This document shows positions 33,421-41,343 of a DNA stretch of 64,000 bases, one piece after another. The first letter of the stretch is position 1. Every line of letters begins with the position of its first letter. The stretch comes from Chloroflexota bacterium. Its GTDB lineage: Bacteria > Chloroflexota > UBA6077 > CF-72. The notes beneath the pieces are model-generated. The model worked only from the letters and a program-made list of their open reading frames with translations, searched no databases and was not told the DNA's origin. The position numbers were made by a program, and so were the translations under genes. The stretch covers positions 62,001 through 126,000 of the forward strand of contig JACPOP010000015.1 of assembly GCA_016191465.1 (NCBI GenBank), read 5' to 3'.

Positions 33421-33591
33421 CTACCGTCCGCGCGGTGGGAGTGCGCCGCCCAGGAGCTGCTGGAGGGCGGCGGGGCCGCCCGCGGCTGGCAGCGGCAGGC
33501 GCTTGCTGGCCGCGGCGACAGGGGCCTTCGGGACGGCCCGCCTGGCGGCCTTCGCCTTCGGCGCGGGTTTCCTGGGGGTCGCGTGCATCAT
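33421..33591 (-). CDS. Small basic histone-H1-like peptide (56 aa)
   Basis: Tandem ATG codons at 33586-33591 are preceded on the minus strand by GAAGGA at good spacing. The product is Lys/Arg/Ala/Pro-rich (KPAPKAKAARRAVPKAPVAA), like the tails of nucleoid proteins, and ends LLGGALPPRGR. It is too short for standard gene lists but well placed at the head of the late operon. Confidence 0.55.
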   Translation of the reverse strand: MMHATPRKPAPKAKAARRAVPKAPVAAASKRLPLPAAGGPAALQQLLGGALPPRGR

Positions 33592-33605
33592 GGTGTTGTG
33601 TCCTT

Positions 33606-33962
33606 CTAGTCGACTGGTTTGGGGGGTGCTTCGTGAGACGGCTCGGTCTCAGGTTGAGACGGTCCCGCCAGCAGCTCCGCAAGGGGTGTGAGGGGCAGGA
33701 GACCCGCGGCCCGCTCGGCCTCGACGCGGGTGCGCAGCGCCAGCAGCCTGGCGTATATCAACATCTCCCGCGGCGGGAGGTACTGGCCGCTTCGTGTCTG
33801 GTACAGGTGCTGCCAGCGGTTGTACCCATCGGACGGGACATCCCGATCCGATACAGGCCCGATCTGGAAGGTCGTGCCGTCGGGGTGGGACAGCGTCGCC
33901 GCCTGATGGCGGACGAGCCCGTTCATCCATTCGGACACGGGCAGTAACGTATCGTGCGACAC
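33606..33962 (-). CDS. First gene of the late operon, unknown (118 aa)
   Basis: The GTG at 33962 is preferred over the ATG at 33986, because a TATAAT box at 33991-33996 would place the transcript start at or inside the longer form. The protein (VSHDTLLPVSEWMNGLVRHQ) is mixed alpha/beta, with YNRWQHLYQTRSGQYLPPREM in the middle and a Pro-rich end. No family is recognised. It could be a packaging or regulatory protein. Confidence 0.5.
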   Translation of the reverse strand: MSHDTLLPVSEWMNGLVRHQAATLSHPDGTTFQIGPVSDRDVPSDGYNRWQHLYQTRSGQYLPPREMLIYARLLALRTRVEAERAAGLLPLTPLAELLAGPSQPETEPSHEAPPKPVD

Positions 33963-33990
33963 CGTTTCTTCACACCCCCCTGGCATGGTT

Positions 33991-33996
33991 ATTATA
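33991..33996 (-). promoter_or_regulatory. -10 box TATAAT of the late (leftward) promoter
   Basis: A perfect TATAAT is read on the minus strand just upstream of the first late gene. The -35 region at 34014-34019 (TAGCGA) is poor, so an activator may be needed. Confidence 0.55.
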
Positions 33997-34046
33997 AGTC
34001 CGAAGCAGTTAGTTCGCTAGTATCTTTTGTCCGTATCGGAGACGAT

Positions 34047-34071
34047 TGCACCCAAACTGCGGTGCATATGC
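34047..34071. promoter_or_regulatory. Candidate operator for the XRE regulator
   Basis: Inverted repeat TGCACC / GGTGCA (34047-34052, 34061-34066) runs into the palindrome GCATATGC (34064-34071). The site lies between the divergent late and regulator genes, just upstream of the regulator RBS. Confidence 0.4.
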
Positions 34072-34099
34072 CCAATCTGGTAGAAAGGAGACCACCACA

Positions 34100-34537
34100 A
34101 TGGCCCGTACACGCACCACACCCCCCCTGCCCGATGAGAGGCTGCGCCATGCCCCGTCGCTGGGCGCCGAGCTGCGCCGCCTGCGGGAAGCGTGGCGGCT
34201 CTCCCAGACCGACGTGGCCACCAAGCTGGGCGTCACCCAGCGCGTCATCTCGCGGATCGAGAACAACTACACCCAGGATATCCGCGCCTCCATCCTCATC
34301 GGCTACGGCGCCCTCGTCGGGCTCACGCCCAACGCCGTCGCCCGCATGGCGGGCTGGTGGACCCCGCTCGTCCCCGAGGACATCAGTAATCCCAAGTGGG
34401 ATTACATCATCAACTTCCTGGGCTCACCCAGGCTCGGCTCCCGCGAGCGGGAGCGGTTCATCGACCTGGCGTTCGCGGCTTGCCGCGCCGTCCAGTCGAT
34501 GGAGGCCACGGGCGGCATGGAGCGCTACGTCTCGTAG
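34100..34537 (+). CDS. XRE-family transcriptional regulator (145 aa)
   Basis: ATG at 34100 with GAAAGGAG at 34082-34090. Residues about 20-75 form an HTH_3 domain: LGAELRRLREAWRLSQTDVATKLGVTQRVISRIENN. The remainder is helical with Trp and Arg residues (MAGWWTPLVPEDIS) and no peptidase domain, so it is not a LexA/CI-type self-cleaving repressor. It sits at the divergent control region between late and replication operons and is the best lysogeny-switch candidate in the window. Confidence 0.85.
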   Translation: MARTRTTPPLPDERLRHAPSLGAELRRLREAWRLSQTDVATKLGVTQRVISRIENNYTQDIRASILIGYGALVGLTPNAVARMAGWWTPLVPEDISNPKWDYIINFLGSPRLGSRERERFIDLAFAACRAVQSMEATGGMERYVS

Positions 34538-34598
34538 CGCACCGCCCTACGCCTCGGGCGGGGTTCCTTCGGCCCCCCACCCAGACAGACTGTTCTGA

Positions 34599-34668
34599 GT
34601 CTCTCTCTCTAAAGAGAGAGAGAGACGAAGAATGAATCAGCTCTAAGACTTCGTCTTACAGAAGTCTT
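34599..34668 (+). promoter_or_regulatory. Tandem hairpins with alternative pairing upstream of replication operon
   Basis: A 12-bp stem GTCTCTCTCTCT/AGAGAGAGAGAC with AAAG loop (34599-34626) is followed by AAGACTTC/GAAGTCTT (34645-34652, 34661-34668), whose left arm can instead pair locally as AAGAC/GTCTT (34645-34657). The first hairpin could terminate regulator transcripts, though no T tract follows. Confidence 0.4.
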
Positions 34669-34731
34669 CCCCCCTTACCCCCCACGGAGGTCCCCACGGC
34701 ATCCCCCGTTCCAGCCTGAATTAGTCAAAAC

Positions 34732-34760
34732 TTGCATACTAACTAAACCAGACGTACTAT
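34732..34760 (+). promoter_or_regulatory. Sigma-70 type promoter of the replication operon
   Basis: -35 TTGCAT (34732-34737), 17-bp spacer, -10 TACTAT (34755-34760). The RBS of the first gene lies about 35 bp downstream, with a small GGGG/CCCC hairpin in the leader. Confidence 0.7.
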
Positions 34761-34804
34761 GAACATGCCAGGGGTAGCTCCCCTGAGACACCCGAGGAGT
34801 CACC

Positions 34805-35230
34805 GTGGCACCCATCTCCATGGCACCTATCTCCAAGACACACGAGGCACCCTCCCTCATCGAAATCTGGCTCTCCACGGACGGCAAGCACACCGTCAAA
34901 GCCGTCGCCACTGAGGAGGGCGCCCTCAGCACCCTTGAGGTCGCCCGTGATGTCTATGACGCCATCGTGGCGGAGTACGGCCTCAAGCCCGCCCAGGCCC
35001 GCTACGGCGCCGCCACCAGCGCCCCCGCCGCCGCGCCAGCCGTCCGCTCCGCCCCCGTCGAGCGGGTGGATGCCTTCTGTACCGACTGTGGCGCCGAGAT
35101 CAAGGGCTTCACCGACAAGACGGGCAAGACCGTCTCCGCCCAGGTCATCGCCGCCGCCCGACAGCGCAAGAACGGCCGCGTCACGTGTGGCAAAGACAAC
35201 TGCAAGAACAACGCGGGAGACGACTTCTAG
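34805..35230 (+). CDS. Zinc-binding protein at head of replication operon (141 aa)
   Basis: GTG at 34805 with GAGGAG at 34794-34799. The first ten codons are a duplication (MAPIS twice), so an ATG at 34820 is an alternative start in identical context. Residues 18-60 are beta-rich (LIEIWLSTDGKHTVKAVA). The C-terminus has CTDCGAEIKGF...VTCGKDNC, a four-Cys zinc site. It could bind single-stranded DNA in replication. No family is recognised. Confidence 0.65.
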   Translation: MAPISMAPISKTHEAPSLIEIWLSTDGKHTVKAVATEEGALSTLEVARDVYDAIVAEYGLKPAQARYGAATSAPAAAPAVRSAPVERVDAFCTDCGAEIKGFTDKTGKTVSAQVIAAARQRKNGRVTCGKDNCKNNAGDDF

Positions 35231-35248
35231 CCCCCAGAGGAGACACCC

Positions 35249-36118
35249 CTGACCAACGCCATCTACGAGCAGACGCTCCACAAGATTCTGCGCTGGCGGG
35301 ACGACCCCCGCGAAGTCTGGGGCCAGGCGACAGGCCTGGCCCCCCTCGATCTGCTCACGGGCGGCCTCCACGATGAGGATTACACCGTCCTGGCAGGTCG
35401 GCCTTCAATGGGCAAGTCCGCCCTCGCCATGCAGATCGGCTTCCACCGCGCCCGCGAGTACCAGCGCCTCGGGGAGGACAGGCGGGTCATTATTTTCAGC
35501 GCCGAGATGACGGGCTGGCAGGTCGTCCTGCGCGAGGCCGCCCGCCTCGCCCGCATCCCCTCCACCACCATCAAGCGCGGCGAGCTGTCCGACGCCGAGC
35601 TCGCCTACGTCCAGGGCGTCATCCAGGACATGCGCACCTACCCCCTCCACCTGGACGATACCCACGCCATCACGGGCGAGCTGGTCTACGAGCGCCTCAG
35701 ACGCCTCAAAGACAGCGGCCCACGCATCGGGCTCGTCATCTTCGATCACCTCCACCTCGGCGGCGGGGACCGCGAGTACGAGCGCATCGGCGCCCTCTCC
35801 GCCACCCTTCAGCGCGCCTCCAAGAAGCTCCAGGTGCCCGTCCTGGCCCTCGCCCAGCTCAACCGCAAGGTCGAAGACCGCGGCGTCCCCATCCCCGTCC
35901 TGTCCGACCTGCGCGGCACAGGCTCCATTGAGCAGGACGTGGACAACGCCTGGTTCATCTACCGCGCCCGTAAGTACGACCTCACCCTCGATCAGAACGA
36001 GGCCCACGAGGCCCACATCCTCGTCGAGAAGGCCCGCAACCACGGCGAGCTGGGCACCGCCGTCGTCGAGTTCGTTCCCCGCTTTACCGATTTCCGCAAC
36101 CCCCCCGAGGAGCCCTAG
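35249..36118 (+). CDS. DnaB-type replicative helicase core with CTG start (289 aa)
   Basis: Conserved DnaB sequence begins at TGLAPLDLLTGGL, well upstream of the first ATG (35408), which lies inside Walker A (AGRPSMGKS, 50-57). Between the in-frame stop at 35228 and this region there is no ATG, GTG or TTG. A CTG at 35249 lies 5 bp after AGAGGAGA, so CTG is the most likely start. Further motifs: IIFSAEMTG, LVIFDHLHL (Walker B), VLALAQLNRKVEDR and SDLRGTGSIEQDVDNA. The N-terminal DnaG-binding domain of full-length DnaB is absent, as in some phage helicases. Confidence 0.85.
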   Translation: MTNAIYEQTLHKILRWRDDPREVWGQATGLAPLDLLTGGLHDEDYTVLAGRPSMGKSALAMQIGFHRAREYQRLGEDRRVIIFSAEMTGWQVVLREAARLARIPSTTIKRGELSDAELAYVQGVIQDMRTYPLHLDDTHAITGELVYERLRRLKDSGPRIGLVIFDHLHLGGGDREYERIGALSATLQRASKKLQVPVLALAQLNRKVEDRGVPIPVLSDLRGTGSIEQDVDNAWFIYRARKYDLTLDQNEAHEAHILVEKARNHGELGTAVVEFVPRFTDFRNPPEEP

Positions 36119-36703
36119 TTGCCGTATGACAACCCGAGTACCAGAGAACAGGTCTGCATCATGCCTGGCCGATCCAGGCTCCAATGCTTCGGCTGCCCTG
36201 TCCTGGCCTGCACCTTCAACGCGCAGCCCTTCACCGATCTAGACGACACCCTCGCCATCGCCTCCCGCGCCGCCGAGCTCCTCCGCACCAACCGCATCTG
36301 GCTCATGGGGTCCGCCACGGAGCCGAGCGTTTCGGGCCGCACCCTGTACGAAACACTGGGCGACAAACCCGAGAACGAGCTCCTGGCACGCCTGGCCGAG
36401 AACCGCGGCACCTTCGTTCGCAACCTGGCTATCGAGGGCGCCACCGCGGGCACCCTCACCCTCCAGGAGGCCGCCACGCTGGCCCGTATGCGTAACACCA
36501 GCACCACCAGTCCCAACAGCCTCCATGCCCTCCAGGCCCGTGTGGACCACCGCCAGGAGCTCCTGGAGTACCAGCCTGAGACAGGCCAGCAGCGGCGCAC
36601 CAAGGGATTTCTTGGCGTCACTGAGGAGGACTTTACCAGCGGCCCCCGCGGCAGTCTGTACGTGGGGAAAGAGGTATTCACCTGGACCGACGAGGCCGCG
36701 TAG
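36119..36703 (+). CDS. Phage protein with CFGCPVLAC motif, unknown (194 aa)
   Basis: TTG at 36119 directly follows the helicase stop, with GAGGAG at 36106-36111. ATG at 36161 is a weaker alternative. The N-terminus has LQCFGCPVLACTF, a possible metal site. The rest is helical, with LARLAENRGTFVRNLAIEGATAG. No family is recognised. It lies within the replication operon. Confidence 0.55.
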   Translation: MPYDNPSTREQVCIMPGRSRLQCFGCPVLACTFNAQPFTDLDDTLAIASRAAELLRTNRIWLMGSATEPSVSGRTLYETLGDKPENELLARLAENRGTFVRNLAIEGATAGTLTLQEAATLARMRNTSTTSPNSLHALQARVDHRQELLEYQPETGQQRRTKGFLGVTEEDFTSGPRGSLYVGKEVFTWTDEAA

Positions 36704-36705
36704 CC

Positions 36706-36801
36706 GTGGACGACTTCCTCACCTTCAACGCCGCTGCCTGGACTCTCGTCCTCCTTCTGGGCCTCGCCTTCGCCGCCAGCGAGCCACCCCCAACCCGCTG
36801 A
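36706..36801 (+). CDS. 31-residue single-pass membrane peptide
   Basis: GTG at 36706. The hydrophobic stretch (AAAWTLVLLLGLAFAA) forms one membrane helix. Its TGA overlaps the ATG of the next gene (TGATG), which supports coupled translation. Confidence 0.4.
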   Translation: MDDFLTFNAAAWTLVLLLGLAFAASEPPPTR

Positions 36802-37274
36802 TGGTCGAGACCGCCAACATGGCCTTCCCCAAACCCGTCAAGCGCAGCAAGACCCCAGGCGCGCGCTCAGGCGGCAACAAGTACAAGGCCCGCGCCACCC
36901 GTGACGAGAGCAAGATCGCCAGACGCCTGACGGACACCACGGGCATCCCCTTCGAGCGCGTCCCCATGAGCGGTGCCCGCAAGAACGTCGGCCTTGATGG
37001 CGACGTGCGCTCCAGGGACACCGTCCAGGACTGGTTCCTCCGCTGGCTCCTGGAATTGAAGAACAAAGAGATCACCAACGCCCGCGGCGAGAAACAGGTC
37101 ACCTTCGCGCTCGGCTGGCTGGAGCAAACCATCCGCGAAGCCTCCCACGACCGCCGCCTGCCTGCCCTCGTGTACCGCTACACGGGCGATTCAAGGCTTT
37201 GGGTCGTCACCGAGTTTGACACCTTCGAGCGGCTCCTCACGGAGCTGAACACCCTGAGCACCCCACCCAACTAG
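36801..37274 (+). CDS. Holliday-junction resolvase-like PD-(D/E)XK nuclease (157 aa)
   Basis: ATG at 36801. After a basic tail (KPVKRSKTPGARSGG) it reads SKIARRLTDTTGIPFERVPMSGA..NVGLDGDV...LRWLLELKNKE and LPALVYRYTGDSRLWVVTEF. G-x-x-GD followed by ELKNK fits the E...D...ExK core of archaeal-Hjc/phage resolvase-like enzymes acting on branched DNA. Its location beside the helicase supports a recombination or replication role. Confidence 0.7.
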   Translation: MVETANMAFPKPVKRSKTPGARSGGNKYKARATRDESKIARRLTDTTGIPFERVPMSGARKNVGLDGDVRSRDTVQDWFLRWLLELKNKEITNARGEKQVTFALGWLEQTIREASHDRRLPALVYRYTGDSRLWVVTEFDTFERLLTELNTLSTPPN

Positions 37275-37283
37275 GAGACCACC

Positions 37284-37493
37284 ATGCCACTGCCGCGCGA
37301 GCACGACTGGCGCCGCGCCATCGACATCGCCACCAATGCCGCCCAGCAGGGCGTCGCCCTGGCCCAGGTCGCCGTCTCCCTGTCCCGCGAGGGACTCTCC
37401 GACGACGCCCGCGCCGTGGCTGCCACCGCCCGTGCGTTCTTTGGAACCGCCGAGAAGGCCCGTCAGCAGTACGAGGAGGCCCTTGATGCGTAA
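37284..37493 (+). CDS. Small helical phage protein, unknown (69 aa)
   Basis: ATG at 37284 with AGGAG at 37273-37277. It is entirely helical and Ala-rich (AIDIATNAAQQGVALAQVAV). Its end overlaps the next gene by 8 bp. The function is unknown. Confidence 0.55.
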   Translation: MPLPREHDWRRAIDIATNAAQQGVALAQVAVSLSREGLSDDARAVAATARAFFGTAEKARQQYEEALDA

Positions 37494-37914
37494 GGTGCTA
37501 CCCAGACTGCCCGCAGCCCTCTGGCGCGCGCTACGGCGCTCCTGGAGGCCTTCTGCGCTGATTCTCGCAGGCCTTGCCTTCAGCACCGTGGCGCTGCTCG
37601 CCAACCCATCCCGCGCCCCCGCCGACCAGGACTGTGCCGACGCCTACATCCGCACCACCCAGGTCCGCTCCAGCGCAACTGTCCGCGCCCTCTTTCGCTG
37701 CCTCGACCCCGCCCTTCAGCCCATCAGCGACGAGGACACCTTCGTGCAGCTCGCGGCCACGGCCGTAACCAGCCCCGCTACCGAGGTCCGCCGCCTCGGC
37801 TCTCAGAGCACCGCCAGCGGCACGGTCGTCGTCTACACGACCGTCACCAACGGCCAGCCCGTGGCCTACGCGGTGTACCTGAGCCGTACAGGAAGGATCG
37901 TCAATGTCGAGTAG
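37486..37914 (+). CDS. Putative exported or membrane-anchored protein (142 aa)
   Basis: ATG at 37486 with GAGGAGG upstream. The N-terminus is basic (MRKVLPRLPAALWRALRRSW), then a hydrophobic segment (ALILAGLAFSTVALLA), i.e. a signal anchor or signal peptide. The mature part has two Cys (DCADAY, FRCLDP) and beta-rich sequence. A secreted protein in a replication operon is unusual. It might act in superinfection exclusion, but nothing proves this. Confidence 0.55.
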   Translation: MRKVLPRLPAALWRALRRSWRPSALILAGLAFSTVALLANPSRAPADQDCADAYIRTTQVRSSATVRALFRCLDPALQPISDEDTFVQLAATAVTSPATEVRRLGSQSTASGTVVVYTTVTNGQPVAYAVYLSRTGRIVNVE

Positions 37915-38623
37915 CCGCACCGTCAACCAGGCAGAGCTCCTGGGGCTGACCGACCTTGAGCAAACCATCACCACGATCCTGGACCTGGAGGGCCGCGGCG
38001 GCCTCCGCATTGGCGAGCTCCTCGCCCAGGTCCAGGATGAGACCCTCTGGCGTGCTGCCACCGCCACGGGCGGCGAGCCCATCCGCTCCTTCGAGGGCTA
38101 CCTGGCCACCCGCGCCCTGGAGTGGACCGACCAGGGCATGCGCGCCTCGAAGGGCTCTCTGAAGCGCTGGCTCAGCCACTACCGCGTCTTCGGCCAGGCC
38201 CTCGGCCTGGACTTCGACACCATGCGCTCCCTCGGTACCGCCAACATGGACGAGCTGCGCAAGGTCATCGACTACGACGAGCGCACCCGCGCCATCGGCC
38301 CAGGCCAGCCCGACGCCTTCCCCAAGAAGCTCTCGGCACCCCAGGCCAGGCAGGTCATCGACGGCATCCTCGCGGAAGCCGCCGAGAACGACGGCAGCAC
38401 CTTCTTCCAGGCCACCAAAGAAATGGTCCAGGACCTCCTTGGCCGCATCCCCCGCCAGCTCGAAGTCGTCGTGGCCACCGCTCGTGAGGGGCGGTACCGC
38501 CTCCTGGAGCTGATTATCTGGCAGGGCGGCAACGCCGCCCGTCCCGCCGAGTCGATGGACGAAGACACCCTCCGCTGGCTCACGAAGAAGTACGGCGCCC
38601 GCCTCACGGTCCGCCAGGCGTGA
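37904..38623 (+). CDS. Phage protein, unknown (239 aa)
   Basis: ATG at 37904 overlaps the previous gene by 11 bp. It is largely helical, with SLKRWLSHYRVFGQALGLDFDTMRSLG in the middle, which could be DNA-binding, and IPRQLEVVVATAREGRY later. It ends in overlap (GTGA) with the next gene. No family is recognised. Confidence 0.6.
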   Translation: MSSSRTVNQAELLGLTDLEQTITTILDLEGRGGLRIGELLAQVQDETLWRAATATGGEPIRSFEGYLATRALEWTDQGMRASKGSLKRWLSHYRVFGQALGLDFDTMRSLGTANMDELRKVIDYDERTRAIGPGQPDAFPKKLSAPQARQVIDGILAEAAENDGSTFFQATKEMVQDLLGRIPRQLEVVVATAREGRYRLLELIIWQGGNAARPAESMDEDTLRWLTKKYGARLTVRQA

Positions 38624-38859
38624 GCGACCTGCTCACCCCCCTCAACCTCCTGACGATCCTCGCCACCGTCCTCTCCCTGCTGTCGATCATCCTGATTGGC
38701 AAGCGCCTCGCCCTCGGCCTCCTGATCGCCGCCCTCAACCAGGGTGTCTGGATCGCCCTGGACGTGCTGCTGGGGGCCTACGGCCTGATCCCCATCACCC
38801 TTCTCTACGCCGCCCTGTGCGCCCACAGCCTTTACCAGTGGAAAGACCACCATGAGTGA
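38620..38859 (+). CDS. Small membrane protein with two to three TM segments (79 aa)
   Basis: GTG at 38620 overlaps the upstream stop. Hydrophobic segments cover about residues 8-25, 30-50 and 55-70 (LLTILATVLSLLSIILIG and so on), and it ends LYQWKDHHE. Its layout recalls small phage membrane proteins sometimes compared to PnuC fragments. The function is unknown. It overlaps the next gene by 8 bp. Confidence 0.6.
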   Translation: MSDLLTPLNLLTILATVLSLLSIILIGKRLALGLLIAALNQGVWIALDVLLGAYGLIPITLLYAALCAHSLYQWKDHHE

Positions 38860-39259
38860 CTACGCCAGCTTCGAGGAAGCCACCCACAGCACCATGCGCG
38901 ACCTGGCCAACCTCCTGATCCGAAAACATGAGGATTACGGCCCGAAGAACATCCTCAACGCCCCCTTCGGCCCCGAGCGGGGCCTGGTGGTCCGCCTGTA
39001 CGACAAGCTCGCCCGCCTGGCCAACCTCCTGGAGCGGGGGGTCCCGCCACAGAACGAAAGCCTGGAGGACACGTGGTCCGATATAGCGAACTACGGCGTG
39101 ATCGGCCTGATGGTGTCCCGCGGGGACTTCACGCTTCCCCTGCGCGGCCCCACCCAGTCCGCCTCGTCACAGAATCCGATGCTGCCACGGCTGATGCCTT
39201 TGCCAGGCTCAAGCTTACCGCACCCATCGGCCTGGACCTTGAAACCACAGGCGACCTGA
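38852..39259 (+). CDS. Nucleotide-modification-associated (DUF1599-like) protein
   Basis: Residues 14-90 match the family: LANLLIRKHEDYGPKNI, GLVVRLYDKLARLANLL, then ESLEDTWSDIANYGVIGLM. This family is linked to phage DNA-base modification or nucleotide metabolism and resembles MazG-type all-helical pyrophosphatases. The conserved part ends near residue 92. The last ~40 residues (TLPLRGPTQSASSQNPML...) read out of frame through the polymerase N-terminus and look non-native, so a lost stop or a frameshift is possible. Confidence 0.75.
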   Translation: MSDYASFEEATHSTMRDLANLLIRKHEDYGPKNILNAPFGPERGLVVRLYDKLARLANLLERGVPPQNESLEDTWSDIANYGVIGLMVSRGDFTLPLRGPTQSASSQNPMLPRLMPLPGSSLPHPSAWTLKPQAT

Positions 39260-41166
39260 GCCCCTTCAGGGGAGCACCCCTCACCCTCCAGCTCTCCGAC
39301 GGTGCGCTGACCGTTGTGGCCCTGTGGCGCTCCCTCGGCCGCCGTTCGCGGGCCTGGCTCACCCGCGTCCTCAGCGGCGAGGACACCCTCAAGGTGGGCC
39401 ACAACCTCGATTACGAGTACCGCTGGATCAAGCACTTCCTCGGCATCCGCCTCAAGCGCGTGTTCGACACCCAGGTGGCCGAACAGGTGCTCACGATGGG
39501 CCTGCCCGCGGAACACCGCCTCGCCGCGGTCGCCGCCCGCTACCTGGACCTCACGATGGACAAGACAATCCGCGCGCGGTTCATCGAGGTCGGCCTGGAC
39601 AATGCCGCCACCTACACCCCCACGCAGGAGGAGGCCAACTACGCCGCCCTGGACGCCGAGGTTGTCCTCCCCATCGCCCGCGAGCAGATGGCCCGCATCC
39701 GCCAGGAGGGCCTGGCCCGCGGCACAAAGCTCCGCATGGACATGCTCCCCGTCGTGGCCGAGATGGAGCTCGAAGGTGCCCCCCTCGACGTGGCCACCTG
39801 GCAGTCCGAGGTCCAGCGCATGACCGCCGAGCTCGAACGCCTGGAGTCGGCACTGATCGAACAGCTCACCCCCCACGTCGTGACCGCCCGTGCCCTGGCC
39901 TACAGCGCGGCCCTGGAGGCACGGCAGGCCTTCGAGACCGCCTACGAGGCCGCGAAGGCCCTGAACGAGAGCTCGGTCGAGCTGGAGACCAGCGGCGCCC
40001 GCGCGTACGACCCCGATGGGCTCTACACCTGCTACGTCCAGACCAAGCAGCAGCGCCGCGAGAAGATCAACGAGCTGAACCGCGCCTGGAAGGAGGTGTG
40101 GGCCACCGAGAACGGCAAGGTTCCCGAGATACCCAAGATGGAGCATGGCCCCATCAACCTCGGCTCCTGGCAGCAGCTCCAGGCCGCCTACGCCGACCTG
40201 GGCATCACACTCGTCTCCACCGAGGCCGACGAGCTGACCCGCGTGGCGGATCGGCACCCCTCCGTCGTCCCCCTCCTGGCGTGGAAGAAGCTCAAGAAGC
40301 TGGAGGGAACCTACGGCCGCCCCTTCCTGGAGAAGGTCGTCGCGCATGACGACGGAACCCATCGCATCCACCCCTCGTTCAACCTCGTTGTCAGCACGGG
40401 CCGCATGTCCTGCCGCGAGCCAAACATCCAGAACTGCCCGCCTGCGCTCCGCGCCACCTTCACCGCACCCGAGGGCCACACCTTCGTGATCGCGGACTTC
40501 AGCCAGATCGAGCTGCGCATCACCGCCGAGCTCAGCCAGGACCCCGATATGATCGAAAACTACTGCCTCGGCCACGACCTCCACACCACCACCGCCGCCC
40601 GCCGCCTGGGCATCAGCTACGCCGAGGCCCTCGAACGCAAGGACGCCCACGACGAGGCCCTCCTCGCCGCCCGCCACCTGGCCAAGACCGCCAACTTCCG
40701 TGTCCTCTACGGCGGCCAGGACCAGGAGCTTATCGAGGTGTTCTCCTCCTCCTTCCCCGTCGCCTGGGCGTGGATCAAGCAACAGGGCCAGATCGGCTGG
40801 ACCCGCGGCTGGACCACCACCGCCGCGGGTCTCCGCCGCCGCTTCGCCAATAGGTTTCCGCCAGACCTCTCCCGCGCCGAGCAGTGGTCGTACCGCGCAC
40901 ACATTGAGCGCGCCGCCATGAACGCCCCCATCCAGGGCACCTCGGCCGACATCACGATGGCCGCAGCCATCGACGTGGCCCGCGAGGTCCCCGAGAACCG
41001 CCTGTTCAACCTCGTCCACGACGAGCTCGACGGCATCGCCAGCCTCGCCAGCGCCACCGATGTCGCCCGCCGCGTCAAGCGCCTCAGCGAAGCCGCGGGC
41101 GCCAGGTACCTGACCCGCGTCCCCGTCGTTGTCGAGACAAACATCAGCCGCACCTGGAGTAAATGA
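39073..41166 (+). CDS. Family A (PolA-type) DNA polymerase with 3'-5' exonuclease
   Basis: 697 aa from GTG 39073, which has GGAGG four bases upstream and overlaps the previous gene by 187 bp. Exonuclease motifs: GLDLETTG (Exo I), VGHNLDYEY (Exo II), YAALDAEVV (Exo III). Polymerase motifs: VIADFSQIELRI (A), RHLAKTANFRVLYGG (B), LVHDELDG (C). There is no 5' nuclease domain, as in other phage polymerases. The first ~35 residues may be non-native. No other in-frame ATG/GTG start lies before the exonuclease domain. It is the replicase of this phage. Confidence 0.95.
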   Translation: MVRYSELRRDRPDGVPRGLHASPARPHPVRLVTESDAATADAFARLKLTAPIGLDLETTGDLSPFRGAPLTLQLSDGALTVVALWRSLGRRSRAWLTRVLSGEDTLKVGHNLDYEYRWIKHFLGIRLKRVFDTQVAEQVLTMGLPAEHRLAAVAARYLDLTMDKTIRARFIEVGLDNAATYTPTQEEANYAALDAEVVLPIAREQMARIRQEGLARGTKLRMDMLPVVAEMELEGAPLDVATWQSEVQRMTAELERLESALIEQLTPHVVTARALAYSAALEARQAFETAYEAAKALNESSVELETSGARAYDPDGLYTCYVQTKQQRREKINELNRAWKEVWATENGKVPEIPKMEHGPINLGSWQQLQAAYADLGITLVSTEADELTRVADRHPSVVPLLAWKKLKKLEGTYGRPFLEKVVAHDDGTHRIHPSFNLVVSTGRMSCREPNIQNCPPALRATFTAPEGHTFVIADFSQIELRITAELSQDPDMIENYCLGHDLHTTTAARRLGISYAEALERKDAHDEALLAARHLAKTANFRVLYGGQDQELIEVFSSSFPVAWAWIKQQGQIGWTRGWTTTAAGLRRRFANRFPPDLSRAEQWSYRAHIERAAMNAPIQGTSADITMAAAIDVAREVPENRLFNLVHDELDGIASLASATDVARRVKRLSEAAGARYLTRVPVVVETNISRTWSK

Positions 41167-41169
41167 TCC

Positions 41170-41343
41170 ATGCAGACCAGCAATGTCGAGTACCTCCGCA
41201 CACAGCCAGGCACCACCCCCACGGTCTTTGCCAGTCCAGGTGGACCCGTGCAACTGGCCGAAGCACTGATGACACTCGCCCGCGGCGTCTCCGCCCTGGA
41301 GCGCCGCCTCGACGCCCTGGAAAACCAGAAAGGAGGCAAGTGA
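41170..41343 (+). CDS. Small phage protein, unknown (57 aa)
   Basis: ATG at 41170 with GGAG at 41156-41159, 4 bp after the polymerase stop. The C-terminal half is a short coiled coil (ALMTLARGVSALERRLDALE). Its TGA overlaps the GTG of the primase gene (GTGA). Confidence 0.5.
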   Translation: MQTSNVEYLRTQPGTTPTVFASPGGPVQLAEALMTLARGVSALERRLDALENQKGGK

